Below are positions 22,050 through 32,526 of a DNA stretch of 64,000 bases, in pieces (within the stretch, counting starts at the first letter, position 1; each line of letters opens with the position of its first letter). Source of the DNA: Bolinopsis microptera (Eukaryota; Ctenophora; Tentaculata; Lobata; Bolinopsidae); contig NC_087077.1 in the NCBI RefSeq assembly GCF_026151205.1, forward strand, positions 124,001 to 188,000, read 5' to 3'. The notes under the pieces are model-generated. The model did no database searches. It was given only the letters and a program-made list of their open reading frames with translations, and was not told where the DNA came from. Position numbers and translations under genes: made by a program.

Positions 22050-22166
22050 CTCAGATTATGGGGTTCCAAGGGGGTGGTGATCATCATATTTTACCTGAAG
22101 TCTCATATGTGTTAGAGAAGACTTTTGAAACAGTGGATGGAGGGCTATAACTTTATTGGCGGTTGT

Positions 22167-22184
22167 TAATAATAATAATAATAA
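22167..22184. repeat. (TAA)n at 5' junction of the R4/Dong-like LINE
   Basis: Six tandem TAA units directly before the GGCCCCC start of the element. (TAA)12-bp runs also follow its 3' end at 29,761 and 29,904. Confidence 0.9.
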
Positions 22185-23144
22185 GGCCCCCGCTCAGAAC
22201 ACCAGAGCTAGTGAGTAGTGGGTCCGAGGCTGATACTCGTGGTCAGCACCCCCGGGGTCGGTAACGGCAGCAGTCCATTGGATGGCTGCCGGCTAGAGCT
22301 ACTCACTCCCTGGCATTGCCAGATGTCTTCTTCCTGAGGTTCAGTTATAGCACAAAGTTTAAACTATTAACACTGTTAGTTCCCCCGTTACTAGTCCAAG
22401 TAACGGGCTAGAACTTGACCAAACAGCTGGTGAAACACCTGTAGACCACCAGAACCTCAGGCTCTATTGTCCTTCTCAACATCATTTAATGTTATCGTGA
22501 GATTTTGTAATTGCTTAAAATTCATGTTTAGGAAGGAACAAAAAAAAAGAAAGAAAATTACAAAAAAAAGTTAAAAACAAAAAAGACCAAAAAAAGCACA
22601 ATATGGAAAAACCAAGAAAAGTATCTGTGACTGAAACAGCAGTATTTTAAGATTTATCCCCTTATTATATATTTATTCGTTATCATAGCAGCATAGACTG
22701 TCAGTACTGAAAGATTCTCCATCCTTAGTAAATAATTACTATTTATACCATTTACCATACCCATTGTATTAGTAATTACATTGTAATTGAAATTATGTTA
22801 TATATATCCTTGTATTTGATGTTACTTGTCCCCCGGTTAATTCCCTTTCTTGCCTCTCGTTGGTGAAAATCTTTTATCCTTCTGCTCTAGCTCTTGGTTT
22901 CTTGACTAGGTGCAATTGACACCTAGTGGTTTTCTTTCCGGGCATGGACTGACCCGCAGATGTCCCCCAATCTTAAGTTGTGGACTCGTGACAAAAGGAT
23001 GTGTGGCCATGGGTTAAATGGTTACTAACGGGTCTACTACCCAGGAGGTAGCTACCTGGGGAGCTGGGCGACGCGGGGCAACGCTCAGTGCTCTGTTTTT
23101 CCTGCCAACTCTCTAGGGGGTATATCAAGTCCCCCAGTTATGAT
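22185..23144 (+). other. Structured 5' leader of the R4/Dong-like LINE
   Basis: Starts GGCCCCC and contains complementary segments, for example AGCTAGTGAGTAG with CTAGAGCTACTCACT, and GGCAGC with GCTGCC. Such leaders in R2-type elements can hold a self-cleaving HDV-like ribozyme; I cannot fold it here. An A-rich tract lies at 22,538-22,620. Confidence 0.45.
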
Positions 23145-23578
23145 ATGAATTCTCTCTCAAATTTTTCAAACTCTCCTACTCTCCCTACTAATGGGTCAGA
23201 GCAGGATCAACAACCTAACATCGCCCCTCCAGCACGCCGTGAGAGGAAGGCTCGCACTGAGACTTCCACTCGTCACACGTGGAGCAAGGAGGACAACATA
23301 CAGCTCATGACGCTGTATTACCAGAGCCAACCATCCCGCTCTGGTTATAGAAGGAGACTCCGGTCACTGTGGGGGGGGGGGGGGGGGGGGGGGGGGGGTA
23401 TTACTGTCCATTTTGTCCATTTTGTCTTTGTCTTTTTTTACATTTTTTTGTGAAGGACAGTGTTTTGTGGACAAAATGGACAAAATGGACAATACTAGGG
23501 ACAAAAGGGACAAAAGAGACAAAAGGGACAAAAATTTTGGACAAATGAGACAAAAAATTAGACAAGCTCAAATGTAGA

Positions 23579-24400
23579 GGTAAAACAAAATTTAGTAAAA
23601 CAACATTTTTATTTACCACAAAACAACCAATACATATTTAATATTATTATACATTTATAAATAAATATTAATCTAAATTCAGCCCGCCGCGCAGACAGCC
23701 ACACATTGCTGAGAGATTCTCAGGTGCAGATGTAAGCGCCGCGCGCGCGAGGTTTTTTATCTTACAATTACATGTAACGATATATTATTAATTATCAGAG
23801 AATTTTAGAAGCAAAAAATTTATTGCATATTGGGAAAATTTCGGTCGTTAACGCAGTTAACGCGAGCGCAACTTGAGCAAAGCGCAACTTGAGCAAAGCG
23901 CGAGCGCATGCGGAAAAGGATCGCGTAGCTAGTCAAAATGTTGATAAATATTTGGCTTGTGGTGCGATGTGTTGCTCTAACTATAGCCCTCTCGCTTGCA
24001 GTAGCGCGCGACCGCCGGAGGCGGATGACTTGTGGAACAAGTGCGTCCGCAGCGGCGCGAAAGCACTTGGTTAGCTAGGTGAACGCGATGTGCCTTGTAG
24101 GATGAAATCCTACTAGCTGACGCCACTCGCAGCTGTGCTGCTCGCTGTACGTCAGCGATTGAAATTTATAATATATATCGTGACATGTAATTGTAAGATT
24201 ACAAACCTCGCGCGCGCGGCGCTTACATCTGCACTTGAGAATCTCTCAGCAATGTGTGGCTGTCTGTGCGGCGGGCTGTGTATTGTGTATATAGCTGAAT
24301 TTAAATTTAGATTTATTTGTAAATGTATAATAATATTAAATATGTATTGATTGTTTTGTGGTAAATAAAAATTTTGTTTTACTAAAATTTTGTTTTACTA
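23579..24400. mobile_element. Foldback element with ~220-bp inverted arms
   Basis: The left arm (about 23,579-23,793) and right arm (about 24,165-24,400) are inverted copies. Shared landmarks are the GTAAAACAAAATTT ends, CAGCCCGCCGC, CACATTGCTGAGAGATTCTC, GCAGATGTAAGCGCCGCGCG and TTACAATTACATGT. The right arm has a short AT-rich insertion. The spacer of about 370 bp is GC-rich and has no ORF. It lies within the 2,400-bp nested element. Confidence 0.8.
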
Positions 24401-24578
24401 TATAATGTATATATAATACGCGTATCACCCATTAAGATGTGCCACCCGACGCGCCACGCAATTTTTCTCGTTGCTCGTCGGACGTCGACGAACAACGAAG
24501 ATGTTTAAATCAATCGACCAACTGAGTAGCAACAGCACAAAACTTATGATTGAAAGACTGGAAGACACAGCTGAAAAG

Positions 24579-24669
24579 TTACCTGGGGACCCCAGGCTAT
24601 TGTGTTCATTAACATAACAACATCGAATAAAGATTCGGCGGAATGACAGGTTGAGCGCAGCCCAGTAAC
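24579..24669. mobile_element. Half-copy of the ACCTGGGGACC MITE
   Basis: Begins TTACCTGGGGACC, contains GGCGGAATGACAGG, and ends CCCAGTAAC, matching parts of the palindromic copy at 34,528-34,702. Confidence 0.7.
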
Positions 24670-24684
24670 TGAAAAGTAAAATAC

Positions 24685-25330
24685 AATTTTTAAAAGTAAA
24701 ATACAATTTTTATTTTCCACAGAAGAATCAATACATATTGAATTATAAATATCCGATAATTCCATTAATAATCATTAAAAGTTGCTTCGTCATTTGTAAA
24801 ATCAAAAACCGAAACGCCGTACTCTTGTCATACGTTGTATGACCCGCCGCGCACGAAGTGCGCGGCTCCCCCTGTAGCGTCGAAGACGCTACAGACGCCA
24901 CTATAGTGAAGCGGCAGTGGGGGTCACCGCGTGATACAACCGTACTCTGAACGCGCGCGGCATTTTTCTGCAGCTGCCTAGCTTGTAGCCGCTAACATCA
25001 AAGCCGCGGCGCGCGCCCAGTGCTGGGGTTCATTTTCATTAACAATTAAACTTGGTCAAACATATTTATATACAGTTCCTAAATTAAATCAATAATCATG
25101 TTAATATGAGTATTCAACACTACTCGACAACAAATATTTGCCGGCCCATCGACAATTTAGTCGCCGAAACAAAAATCAAACGTTTGCTTTTTCGTTTCGG
25201 GAACTGTTTGAACTCAGTACTATATCCGACTAATCATACTTTCTAATGGTTAAAAAACCAAGTAAAAAGATTTTCCTCGATGGGCCGGCATTCGCAACCG
25301 CGAAACTTTTTGAGTACGACAAAAGAAGCT
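24685..25330. repeat. Dispersed repeat, copy A
   Basis: Matches 53,873-54,390 in the same orientation: shared landmarks are TACAATTTTTATTTTCCACA, CTGCAGCTGCCTAGCTT, CAGTGCTGGGGT, TTTGCTTTTTCGTTTCGGGA and GATTTTCCTCGATGGGCC. Copy A has an extra GC-rich segment (about 24,830-24,950) that is related to 52,965-53,060. No coding capacity seen. Confidence 0.75.
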
Positions 25331-25472
25331 AAATGTAAACAACTGTGGAACAAGAAGGAACGCTTCCTCAGACACAAGAAGCATAAAGAATCGACACCCT
25401 GTACCCTATCGGAAATCAGCGACTTCTCTTTACTGTCCATTTTGTCCCTGTTATGTCAATTTGTCTCGTTTG

Positions 25473-25585
25473 TTGACCATTGTTAATGGTCTGGCCCGGC
25501 GCGCGCTACTTCGTAGCACTTGCCGTTTCGAGAAGAAATCGGCGCGCGCTACTTCGAAGAAATTTAGACGAGTAACATCCGTCAA
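25473..25585. mobile_element. TTGAC-family MITE, copy 1 (8-bp TSD CTCGTTTG)
   Basis: Ends are TTGACCATTGTTA and TAACATCCGTCAA, imperfect 13-bp inverted repeats. The interior is GCGCGC-rich with CTACTTCGTAGC. CTCGTTTG flanks it at 25,465-25,472 and 25,586-25,593. Confidence 0.9.
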
Positions 25586-28500
25586 CTCGTTTGTATTTGT
25601 CCTTTTTGTCCATTTTGTCCATTTTGTCCCCGCCTTTTTTTGTCTTTTTTGTCTTTTTTGTCCCTTTTATCTTTTTTTGTCCATTTTGTCCCTTTTGTCC
25701 ATTTTGTCCCTTTTGTCTTTGTCTTTTTTCAGTTTTTTTTGTGCAGGGACAAAATGGACAGTGGCACCCCCCCCACTGTGGGATGATGCCGGACTCTTCA
25801 CTTGTACAGAACAAAGATTGGCAGACCAAGCAAGGTCAATCAGAAATAATAATCTCCTCTCAGACATAGAACTATTGGAGATTCGAGGTACTCTTCCACC
25901 TAGCGTAGTGGAAGAGGCTCCAACAACGACAACTCAAGCTCTACCCACAGTCTCCCAAGCAATCAGGACGTTGAGGGATGCAACTATCCCAACTGTTGCC
26001 GCCGAAGAACTCACCCCCACCGCAACGGTACCTGATTTTGACAAGGAGGCAATCATTGAGCGGCTAAAAACCCTCTTAGAAGACCCTTCAGTGATAGAAA
26101 CCAAGCCCCTGAGACATGTGAACAGAAAGAAGCTTATGGAGCTGGAGGAAACATCTCTCATCAACTCATGTATAGCAGAGATTCCTACTTCTTCAATCAC
26201 TGAAACCAACACTCTATTGCTTGCAGGAGCACATTTAGTCAGCGAAAGACTTGGTGAAAAACCTGCAAATAAGAATGCAGAGAAGCGGAAAACTCCGCTA
26301 TGGAAAAGAAGAATCGAAGATAAGATTACCCAGGTGAGGAAAGACATCTCTTATCTTGAGGAGAAGAAGAAAGGTATTACCCTTAAACAAAAAATACTAG
26401 AAGGGCTCAACAGACGTCACCCCCTGTTGAAGAAAAAGGGTATATCATGCATCATTGAGGAGCTCAAGCAACGTCTACGTGCAAAAGCAGCTAAGATAAA
26501 GAGATTTAATAAAAGATGCGAACGATACCACCAGAACAAGTTGTTTGGAAACAACCAGAGGCAGTTCTACAGAAACCTTCAAACAAACCCTGAAGAACAG
26601 GATATCTCCCACCCTGAGGCTGACAAGGATTCTTGTTTGAAGTTCTGGAAGAACATATGGGAGCAGCCGGTTGAACATAACAGTGATGCTGAATGGTTAC
26701 CGGATGTCAGAACAGCACTAGCCTCAGCAGATGAACAGCGACAGTTTGTTATAACTAACACCCTGGTTGCAGATAGAGTGAAGAAAATGACCAATTGGTC
26801 CTCTCCTGGTACAGACGGACTGCATGCTTATTGGATAAAGCACTTTAAAGAACTCCACAATAGGATTGCAGATCTACTTATGAATTGCCTAACCAACGCT
26901 GATATCCCTGACTGGATGACATTGGGACGCACGTACCTGCTCATAAAGGACCACTCCAAAGGACCCATCCCAGGCAATTTCAGACCTATTACATGCTTAT
27001 CAGCTATGTGGAAACTGTTCACTGGTCTAATCTCAGATTCCATATACAACCATTTAGACCAGCAAAAACTCCTCCCCCCTGAGCAGAAAGGGTGCAAGAA
27101 GAAGAGCAGAGGATGTAAAGAACAGTTAATGATAGACAAACTCATTCTGAAGAACTGTAAACGAAGGAAGCGGAACCTGAACATGACGTTTATAGACTAC
27201 AAGAAGGCGTATGATAGCGTCCCACACTCTTGGATTCTGTCTTGTTTGACCATGTGTGATATCTCTTCATCCATCATAGATCTTTTTGAAGCCTCCTTCA
27301 AGCAATCGTATGTTAACCTGATGCTTGGTAAAGTTTCCCTTGGGAGAATTAAAATTAATAGAGGTCTATTCCAAGGAGACTCAGTAGATCACCTATTCAC
27401 TTTATCATGAGTCTTATACCCCTGTCCATTCTTTTGAATAAGCATGACATAGGATACTCTCTGGAGAAGGGAGGTCGACCGAAAGTGTCACATAGGCTAT
27501 ACATGGACGACCTCAAGTTGTATGCCGAGAGTGAAGACGAAATGCAAACACTGGTTAATACCACAGCAGAGTTCAGCAGTGACATAAAAATGGAATTCGG
27601 GCTAGAGAAATGTGCCGTGGTGAAGGTGAAGAAGGGAGCAAGAGCCGTTTTCGAAGGCATCTCCCTACCCACAGGTGAACAGATCCATGAGTTGGAGGAC
27701 GAGGGCTATAAGTATCTGGGAATACTAGAAGCCAATAATATACTGCACAAAGAGATGAAAGCACTGGTTACAAAAGAGTATATCAGAAGAGTTAAAAAGG
27801 TTTGAAAATCCCAGCTTCATGGCAGGAATAGTATACAAGCAATTAACACCTGGGCTGTACCTGTGATAAGATATGGAGCTGGAATTCTCTCATGGAATGC
27901 AGGAGAGACCAAAGCCTTAGATGTCAAGACCCGGAAACTGATGAGGATTAATGGAGCTCACCACCCCCAAGGAGATGTTGATCGGTTATACGTAAGCCGT
28001 CAACTGGGTGGCCGTGGGCTACATAGTATAGAGGAAGTCGTAAAGAGAGAGGAGAATGCACTCACCACTTATGTGGTGAGAAGTAGAGACCCAGAACTGA
28101 TTGCTCTGAAGGACTACTTTGTCAAAGACAAGATACTCTTGGGTGAAGAGATAGAGAAAGATATCGACCGAACACAACGCGAGGAAATCCGCAAGGAGAA
28201 GTGGACTGCTAAAGTGATGCACGGACAGTTCCCAAGGCAGATGATGGGTATAGCGGACCCGTTAACCTCTTGGAACTGGCTCACTCAACAAGACTTGAAG
28301 AAGGAGACAGAAGGATTGTTGATAGCAGCCCAAGACCAAGCACTTAGGACGAATTATGTGAAGCACAGGATTGACAAAACACCTGGCTCTTCTCCCCTCT
28401 GCAGACTCTGCAGAAATCATTACGAGACAATAGACCACATACTGAATGGGTGCCCAAAACTTTCACAGACAGAATATAAGTGTCGGCATGACAAAGTAGC

Positions 28501-28972
28501 TGCCGCATTGCACTGGAGTCTGTGCAAGGAATACGGCTTCCCACGCAGTAAAAGGTGGTACGAACACCGGGCAGAGAAGGTGCTGGAGAACGAAAAAGTC
28601 AAGATATTGTGGGACTTCCATGTCCAGTCGGACCACGTTATCGAACACTGCAGACCGGATCTCCTCCTGGTAGACAAGGTAACCAACGCAGCAACTATCA
28701 TTGACGTTGCAGTCCCAGGAGATACCCGGATCCTGGATAGAGAACAAGAAAAGATACTGAAATATCAAGACCTAAAAAGAGAAATTAAGAAGAACTGGAA
28801 TTTACGAAAGGTCACAATCGTCCCTGTGGTGATAGGCGCATTAGGAACTATCACCATTAACTTTTGTAAACACCTCGACGCAGTCCACTGCAATCTGAGC
28901 ATCTCTAATCTCCAGAAGACAGCTCTGCTTGGATCAGCCAGAATTCTCAGGATGGTCTTAGACATATGATAT

Positions 28973-29620
28973 TATTGAGAGTATAATACACTGTAGATAT
29001 TCTATATTTAGTTTATTCTTCACTGGATACTGTAATAAACACTTTTTACCTGGTCCTCTTATATCTCTTCCCTTGCTATGCAAGCCCTGTCTCTTGTTTA
29101 TACAATTTTTAACCCGTATATTGGGTAGACTGTGTATTTGTTATGTATTTTATATTAAATACAGTTTTGTGTACAAGTAATTATTGTTATTTACTGGACT
29201 AAGGGGTATACATGTGTTGGAGTTTTTCTCTTATTCTTCTTCTCTTGCTCTGCAAGCCCTGATTCTTGTATAAACATGATGTTTGTTTAAATATTGTATA
29301 TTCTTGTATTGATTGTGGTATTTTGTGGGTCAGATTCAGCAATACCCAATGGGTACTTGCTGAATCACTGTTTTATACACTCTGTAGCCAGTCGATCCAG
29401 TCCCTGTGTTCCGTCCCTTGCCCTGCAAGCCCTTTTTCTTGATAATACAGCATTTATTTATCGTGTATTACATTGTAGTATGTAATAAACATTTGTAGTA
29501 GTGTAGGATTGTTTTAATTTCTTTTTGCTAGGTTTTATAATATTTATTTGTATAATTTGTGATTGTTTCTCCCGGTTTTCTTCCCTTGCGTAGCAAGCCC
29601 TGTCTCTTGTAAAAACAACC
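28973..29620 (+). repeat. LINE 3' UTR with four ~170-bp modules
   Basis: CTTG-N-GCAAGCCC-TTCTTG-like hairpin motifs recur at 29,072, 29,244, 29,417 and 29,585 (spacings 172, 173 and 168). Each is followed by an AT-rich segment with a TATAC/GTATT character. The CTTG..CAAG pairs can form small stem-loops. The modules lie in the 3' UTR, where LINE RT recognises its template. Confidence 0.75.
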
Positions 29621-29627
29621 TCGAAAG

Positions 29628-29915
29628 ATTTGTAGATACACATAGTCTCTACACCTTTACCCTCTGGTCCCTAGGGTCAGCTGATCCCGGGCCAGAGGAA
29701 AACTACCGACTGCCAAGGTTTGACGCCTAGGCAGTCGAGACCTCTTATTGAGACCCTTTATAATAATAATAATTTGTAGATACACATAGTCTCTACACCT
29801 TTACCCTCTGGTCCCTAGGGTCAGCTGATCCCGGGCCAGAGGAAAACTACCGACTGCCAAGGTTTGACGCCTAGGCAGTCGAGACCTCTTATTGAGACCC
29901 TTTATAATAATAATA
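29628..29915 (+). repeat. Two tandem 144-bp copies of the LINE 3' terminus, each ending in (TAA)n
   Basis: The sequence from TTTGTAGATACAC to ...GACCCTTTATAATAATAATAA repeats with a 144-bp offset and looks essentially identical. Each copy can form stems CCTCTGG/CCAGAGG and CGACTGCC/GGCAGTCG. The second copy looks like an extremely 5'-truncated insertion of the same LINE into the (TAA)n tail of the first, or a local duplication. Confidence 0.9.
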
Positions 29916-30410
29916 AATTAATGTTATTTTTATACAGCACCAAAAGGTTAAATAATTTGAATTTAACCCTTATGCTCAGCTGTAAATGATACCTAAATGA
30001 CAGTAGAGATCGTGCATCTCGCCTTGGACAGGAGTAAAAACGGAAGTTTATAGCTGCAAGTAAAATCCTGACTAAATAAGGCAGATACACCTAACAAGAA
30101 GATATCCAAAAAAGGTTAGCAGGTTTTCTAACAAAACGTAGATGATGACCACAAGAAATCTATGTATGAGACTCATCAGACTAACAAAATGATATACAAG
30201 ATAATAAGGATGAAAAATCATAAAATATTAAAAATTCTTTAAGAATTATTATTGTTACCATAATTTCGTTATAAAAATCACAATTTGGTTATAGAAATCA
30301 GATTTCAGGGTGGACCGTGATGAATCAGTGAATCGTAGAGAAGAAAACAATTTATATGGTATAGAAAAAAACGAAAATAATAATAATATATAATATATAT
30401 TATAATAATA
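29916..30410. other. AT-rich spacer
   Basis: No gene seen. Ends in a TAA/TA-rich run (about 30,375-30,410) directly before the next ORF. Confidence 0.5.
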
Positions 30411-30821
30411 ATGTCTCTAAAGATTGATCGCTTCTCGTGTGCAGTGTGTAGACTAAAGAAAGAGGGAGTTTTCCCCGTTAAAGTAACTTGTGGCCACATC
30501 CCGCTAGAAGTGAGTAAACTGTGCCACTATTTCATGGTCCACGGTGGATTGATTACTGGAGCAGTTGAAGATGCAAAGCCAAGACGTTCCCCAATACCAA
30601 GCGGTGGGCAGGAAATTAAGCTCCGGCTGACCTTCAGAGCAGTAGCCCCATTAGCAGACAAAATGAAAGTCTTGTTAAGACAACGATACAACTTCGAATT
30701 TGACGGTCAGCAGCTCAGGGGGATATCAATAATGATAATGGCGGGAACATTAGCGATAATGAGAATACGCTTTAATGAAGATTTGACTTATTATTGCTTA
30801 GATTTATTTTCCTTTAAATAG
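30411..30821 (+). CDS. Hypothetical 136-aa protein
   Basis: The first 100 residues look coding: C-A-V-C near residue 10-13, then V-T-C-G-H-I-P-L and L-C-H-Y-F-M-V-H-G-G, with basic and hydrophobic patches. The Cys/His spacing could bind zinc, but no known finger pattern fits. After R-G the sequence becomes Ile/Met-rich and may be read-through of a splice site. The ATG directly follows a (TAA)n/(TA)n run, as if the ORF were part of an inserted element. Not recognised. Confidence 0.4.
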   Translation: MSLKIDRFSCAVCRLKKEGVFPVKVTCGHIPLEVSKLCHYFMVHGGLITGAVEDAKPRRSPIPSGGQEIKLRLTFRAVAPLADKMKVLLRQRYNFEFDGQQLRGISIMIMAGTLAIMRIRFNEDLTYYCLDLFSFK

Positions 30822-30828
30822 ACGTGTC

Positions 30829-31363
30829 TTTTTTTTCTTTTTTTTTTTTTTATTGAAATCTTTCAAATCGATCAATTACATACAAATTTACACAATGAAT
30901 GAACAACATTAAATTTTCTCAAAAGTATAAGACTCCGATAAAATCAGATTTTCTAGGACAAAATGTATGTAATCAAAGGACCTGAGGGTCACCAAAACAC
31001 AGATGTTGAGAGCAAAATGCACCTCCTGCACAAGTATGGGCCCACGAAAATCTTAAATTTTAAATAGAATTTCAAATAGAAACACACAAAAATATCAAAA
31101 GCAATCAAATCATATAATAAAGTGAAATCCATGATGTGATGACATGCACTAAAATGAGAAATGAGAAATACAGACAACAGGGATTCATATTGTTAGCTTT
31201 AGGTAAACTGCTTCACATCTCTGTCTCGAGGGAAAAATCTAGATCATAATCAAAGTCCTCCGGCATAATTTTATCCCACATGTAGGAGGTCAATTTGCTT
31301 TTGAACTCAGAAATAGTCTCTATCTCACGTATATCTAGAGGAATCTAGATTCTATTTCTGAGT
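30829..31363 (-). mobile_element. LINE 3' end with poly(A) tail, 5'-truncated
   Basis: On the minus strand, 31,363-31,213 encodes I-P-L-D-I-R-E-I-E-T-I-S-E-F-K-S-K-L and ends in TGA. This matches the C-terminal tail of LINE reverse transcriptases (compare L-P-L-N-V-R-N-I-D-N-I-V-S-F-K-G-K-L in the 8.8-kb LINE). A 3' UTR of about 360 bp follows, ending in an A-rich run (T-rich at 30,829-30,853 on the plus strand), the position of a poly(A) tail. Only the last 50 codons remain. Confidence 0.6.
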
Positions 31364-31483
31364 AATATCAATAACTGTAAATTGAAATAACTTCTTTAAC
31401 AAGTAACAAAAAACAGAAATTTCGGTTGAAAATTTGTTGACCTCTGAAAAAAAAACTTGAAAGGTCGGCCACCGGTAAATACA

Positions 31484-31586
31484 TGACCGGGATAATTTGG
31501 CGGGTTTTGGGAAAGTCCGCCATATTTTTCCCGGTCATTAATTTTCCCAGTCATAAATTAACCCGCTATAATATTCCCGAGTAAGG
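31484..31586. mobile_element. MITE copy 2 of the CCTTACTCGGG family
   Basis: Ends at 31,586 with TATAATATTCCCGAGTAAGG, the reverse complement of the left end of copy 1 at 21,946. The core is shared in the same orientation. Its left terminal repeat is missing. Confidence 0.75.
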
Positions 31587-32058
31587 TATACTGTAAGTCA
31601 AGCTTTTGATGACCAGGAGCGTCCTACTGTCAGCCTATTTTATATGCTGTTATCTAACGACATCCCCCTTTAGGTTATTCTATGTAATACAGTTCATTGT
31701 AAGTTGTTCCTCATTCATTACCTGGTTTCATTGAATAAGTACAATTACAAGAACCTCACACTACATCTCGCCAAATGGAGTTCTCTCTTTTTCAGTGAAT
31801 ACATATGTTACAACAAATATAAATTGAATCGCAATAGACATTACAACTCTGACCTTCAGCAATAAAATGAAGAAGCGCAAGTGCCAAGTCATGACATCCG
31901 TTTTGGATAATGTATGTCATGATCTCAAATTATTGCGGTAGAGGAACTTCCATTTAACAGCCTTTTTGTAAACTGAAGCTTATTGTGTTTGAGAAAAATA
32001 TCAATAGGTGAAGTTTCGAGCAAGAACTCGCCAAACCTCATGCAAACTTAATATTTAC
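31587..32058. other. No supported gene
   Basis: AT-rich; may contain intron of the exon at 32,059-32,250. Confidence 0.35.
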
Positions 32059-32250
32059 CTCAAGTCTTGGCGGCATTATCGATTCTTCGATGTTCATGCT
32101 TGTTGACGGTCCAGGCTGAGAATCTTCTACAGTATCTACATCGTCATTGGATGATGCATTATGTAGCCCTGATCTGTCCTCATGATCTACTGAGGACATT
32201 TTCCCCTTCTCCAGCTCCGCCATCTGTTGAGTGATTTCACAAGTGGACAA
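32059..32250 (-). CDS. Possible first coding exon, acidic/serine-rich
   Basis: Sixty-four codons from an ATG at 32,250, with further Mets at residues 10 and 18, to a GTAAAT donor. The product is rich in Ser, Asp and Glu and contains S-Q-P-G-P-S-T-S-M. No downstream exon could be identified, and no family is recognised. Confidence 0.3.
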
Positions 32251-32408
32251 TGTTGTCTCGTGGACAATGCTGTCTCGTCATTTGCACACTAGCAAAGTAA
32301 GTTCTGGGTAAGTATATAGCCGATTTCGAAGATAAAATTTAAGTTACACAAAAACTAGCGGACCTAGCGGCAATATCGGATAGCTAGTGGAAACTAGCGG
32401 ATGTCTTA

Positions 32409-32526
32409 TTGACCATTGTTAATTATCAGGCCCGGCGCGCGATACTTCGTAGCACTTGCCATCGAGAAGAAAGCGGCGCGCGCTACTTCTGACTTCGAAG
32501 AAATTTAGACGAATAACATCCGTCAA
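32409..32526. mobile_element. TTGAC-family MITE, copy 2 (8-bp TSD ATGTCTTA)
   Basis: Same ends and GCGCGC-rich interior as copy 1, same orientation. ATGTCTTA flanks it at 32,401-32,408 and 32,527-32,534. Confidence 0.9.

Larger units (their letters stand above)
23374..25773. mobile_element. 2,400-bp DNA element nested in the LINE, 8-9 bp TSD
   Basis: CACTGTGGG occurs at 23,365-23,373 and 25,774-25,782 and only once in the interrupted ORF, so it is the target duplication. The ends are inverted: a G-run followed by ACTGTCCATTTTGTC on the left, and GACAAAATGGACAGT before a C-run on the right. Subterminal arrays of GTCCATTTT/GGACAAAA motifs occupy about 200 bp at each side. No transposase is visible; the interior is made of other repeats. 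A TSD of 8 or 9 bp would fit hAT- or Mutator-like elements; the family is unassigned. Confidence 0.8.
23145..28969 (+). pseudogene. R4/Dong-like ORF: RT plus CCHC and restriction-like endonuclease, disrupted
   Basis: The start is probably the ATG at 23,145 (M-N-S-L-S-N-F). An Arg-rich, H-T-W-S-K-E-D DNA-binding-like region runs to 23,373, where the 2,400-bp insertion breaks it; the ORF resumes in the same frame at 25,783 with W-D-D-A-G-L-F and the R-L-A-D-Q segment. RT motifs: F-I-D-Y-K-K-A-Y-D near 27,187, G-L-F-Q-G-D-S near 27,365, Y-M-D-D at 27,500-27,511. A frameshift lies around 27,380-27,410. A TGA at 27,803 is an in-frame stop. The C-terminus has C-x2-C-x8-H-x4-C from 28,400 and then R-P-D (28,652) and I-I-D-V-A-V-P (about 28,696), the PD-(D/E)xK endonuclease core that nicks target DNA in this clade. 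Confidence 0.8.
22185..29760 (+). mobile_element. R4/Dong-like LINE inserted in (TAA)n, split by a nested DNA element
   Basis: The element has a GC-rich, structured 5' leader (22,185-23,144), one ORF, and a 3' UTR of repeated modules ending in a structured terminal 130 bp. It is bounded by TAA repeats on both sides. Dong of Bombyx, in the R4 clade, is known to target (TAA)n, so the flanks support this clade. The ORF has central reverse transcriptase and C-terminal restriction-like endonuclease, as in R2/R4 elements. Without the 2,400-bp nested insertion and its target duplication the element is about 5.2 kb. A frameshift and one stop codon make it inactive. Confidence 0.8.

Noticed and set aside
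23401-23619. ORFs of repeated Val-Pro-Phe / Gly-Gln-Lys in both strands
   Set aside because: They come from the GTCCATTTT/GGACAAAA subterminal repeats.
25461-25773. N-terminal extension of the LINE ORF rich in Phe/Leu/Ser
   Set aside because: This part is read-through of the nested element's GTCC-rich repeats; the true N-terminus is at 23,145.
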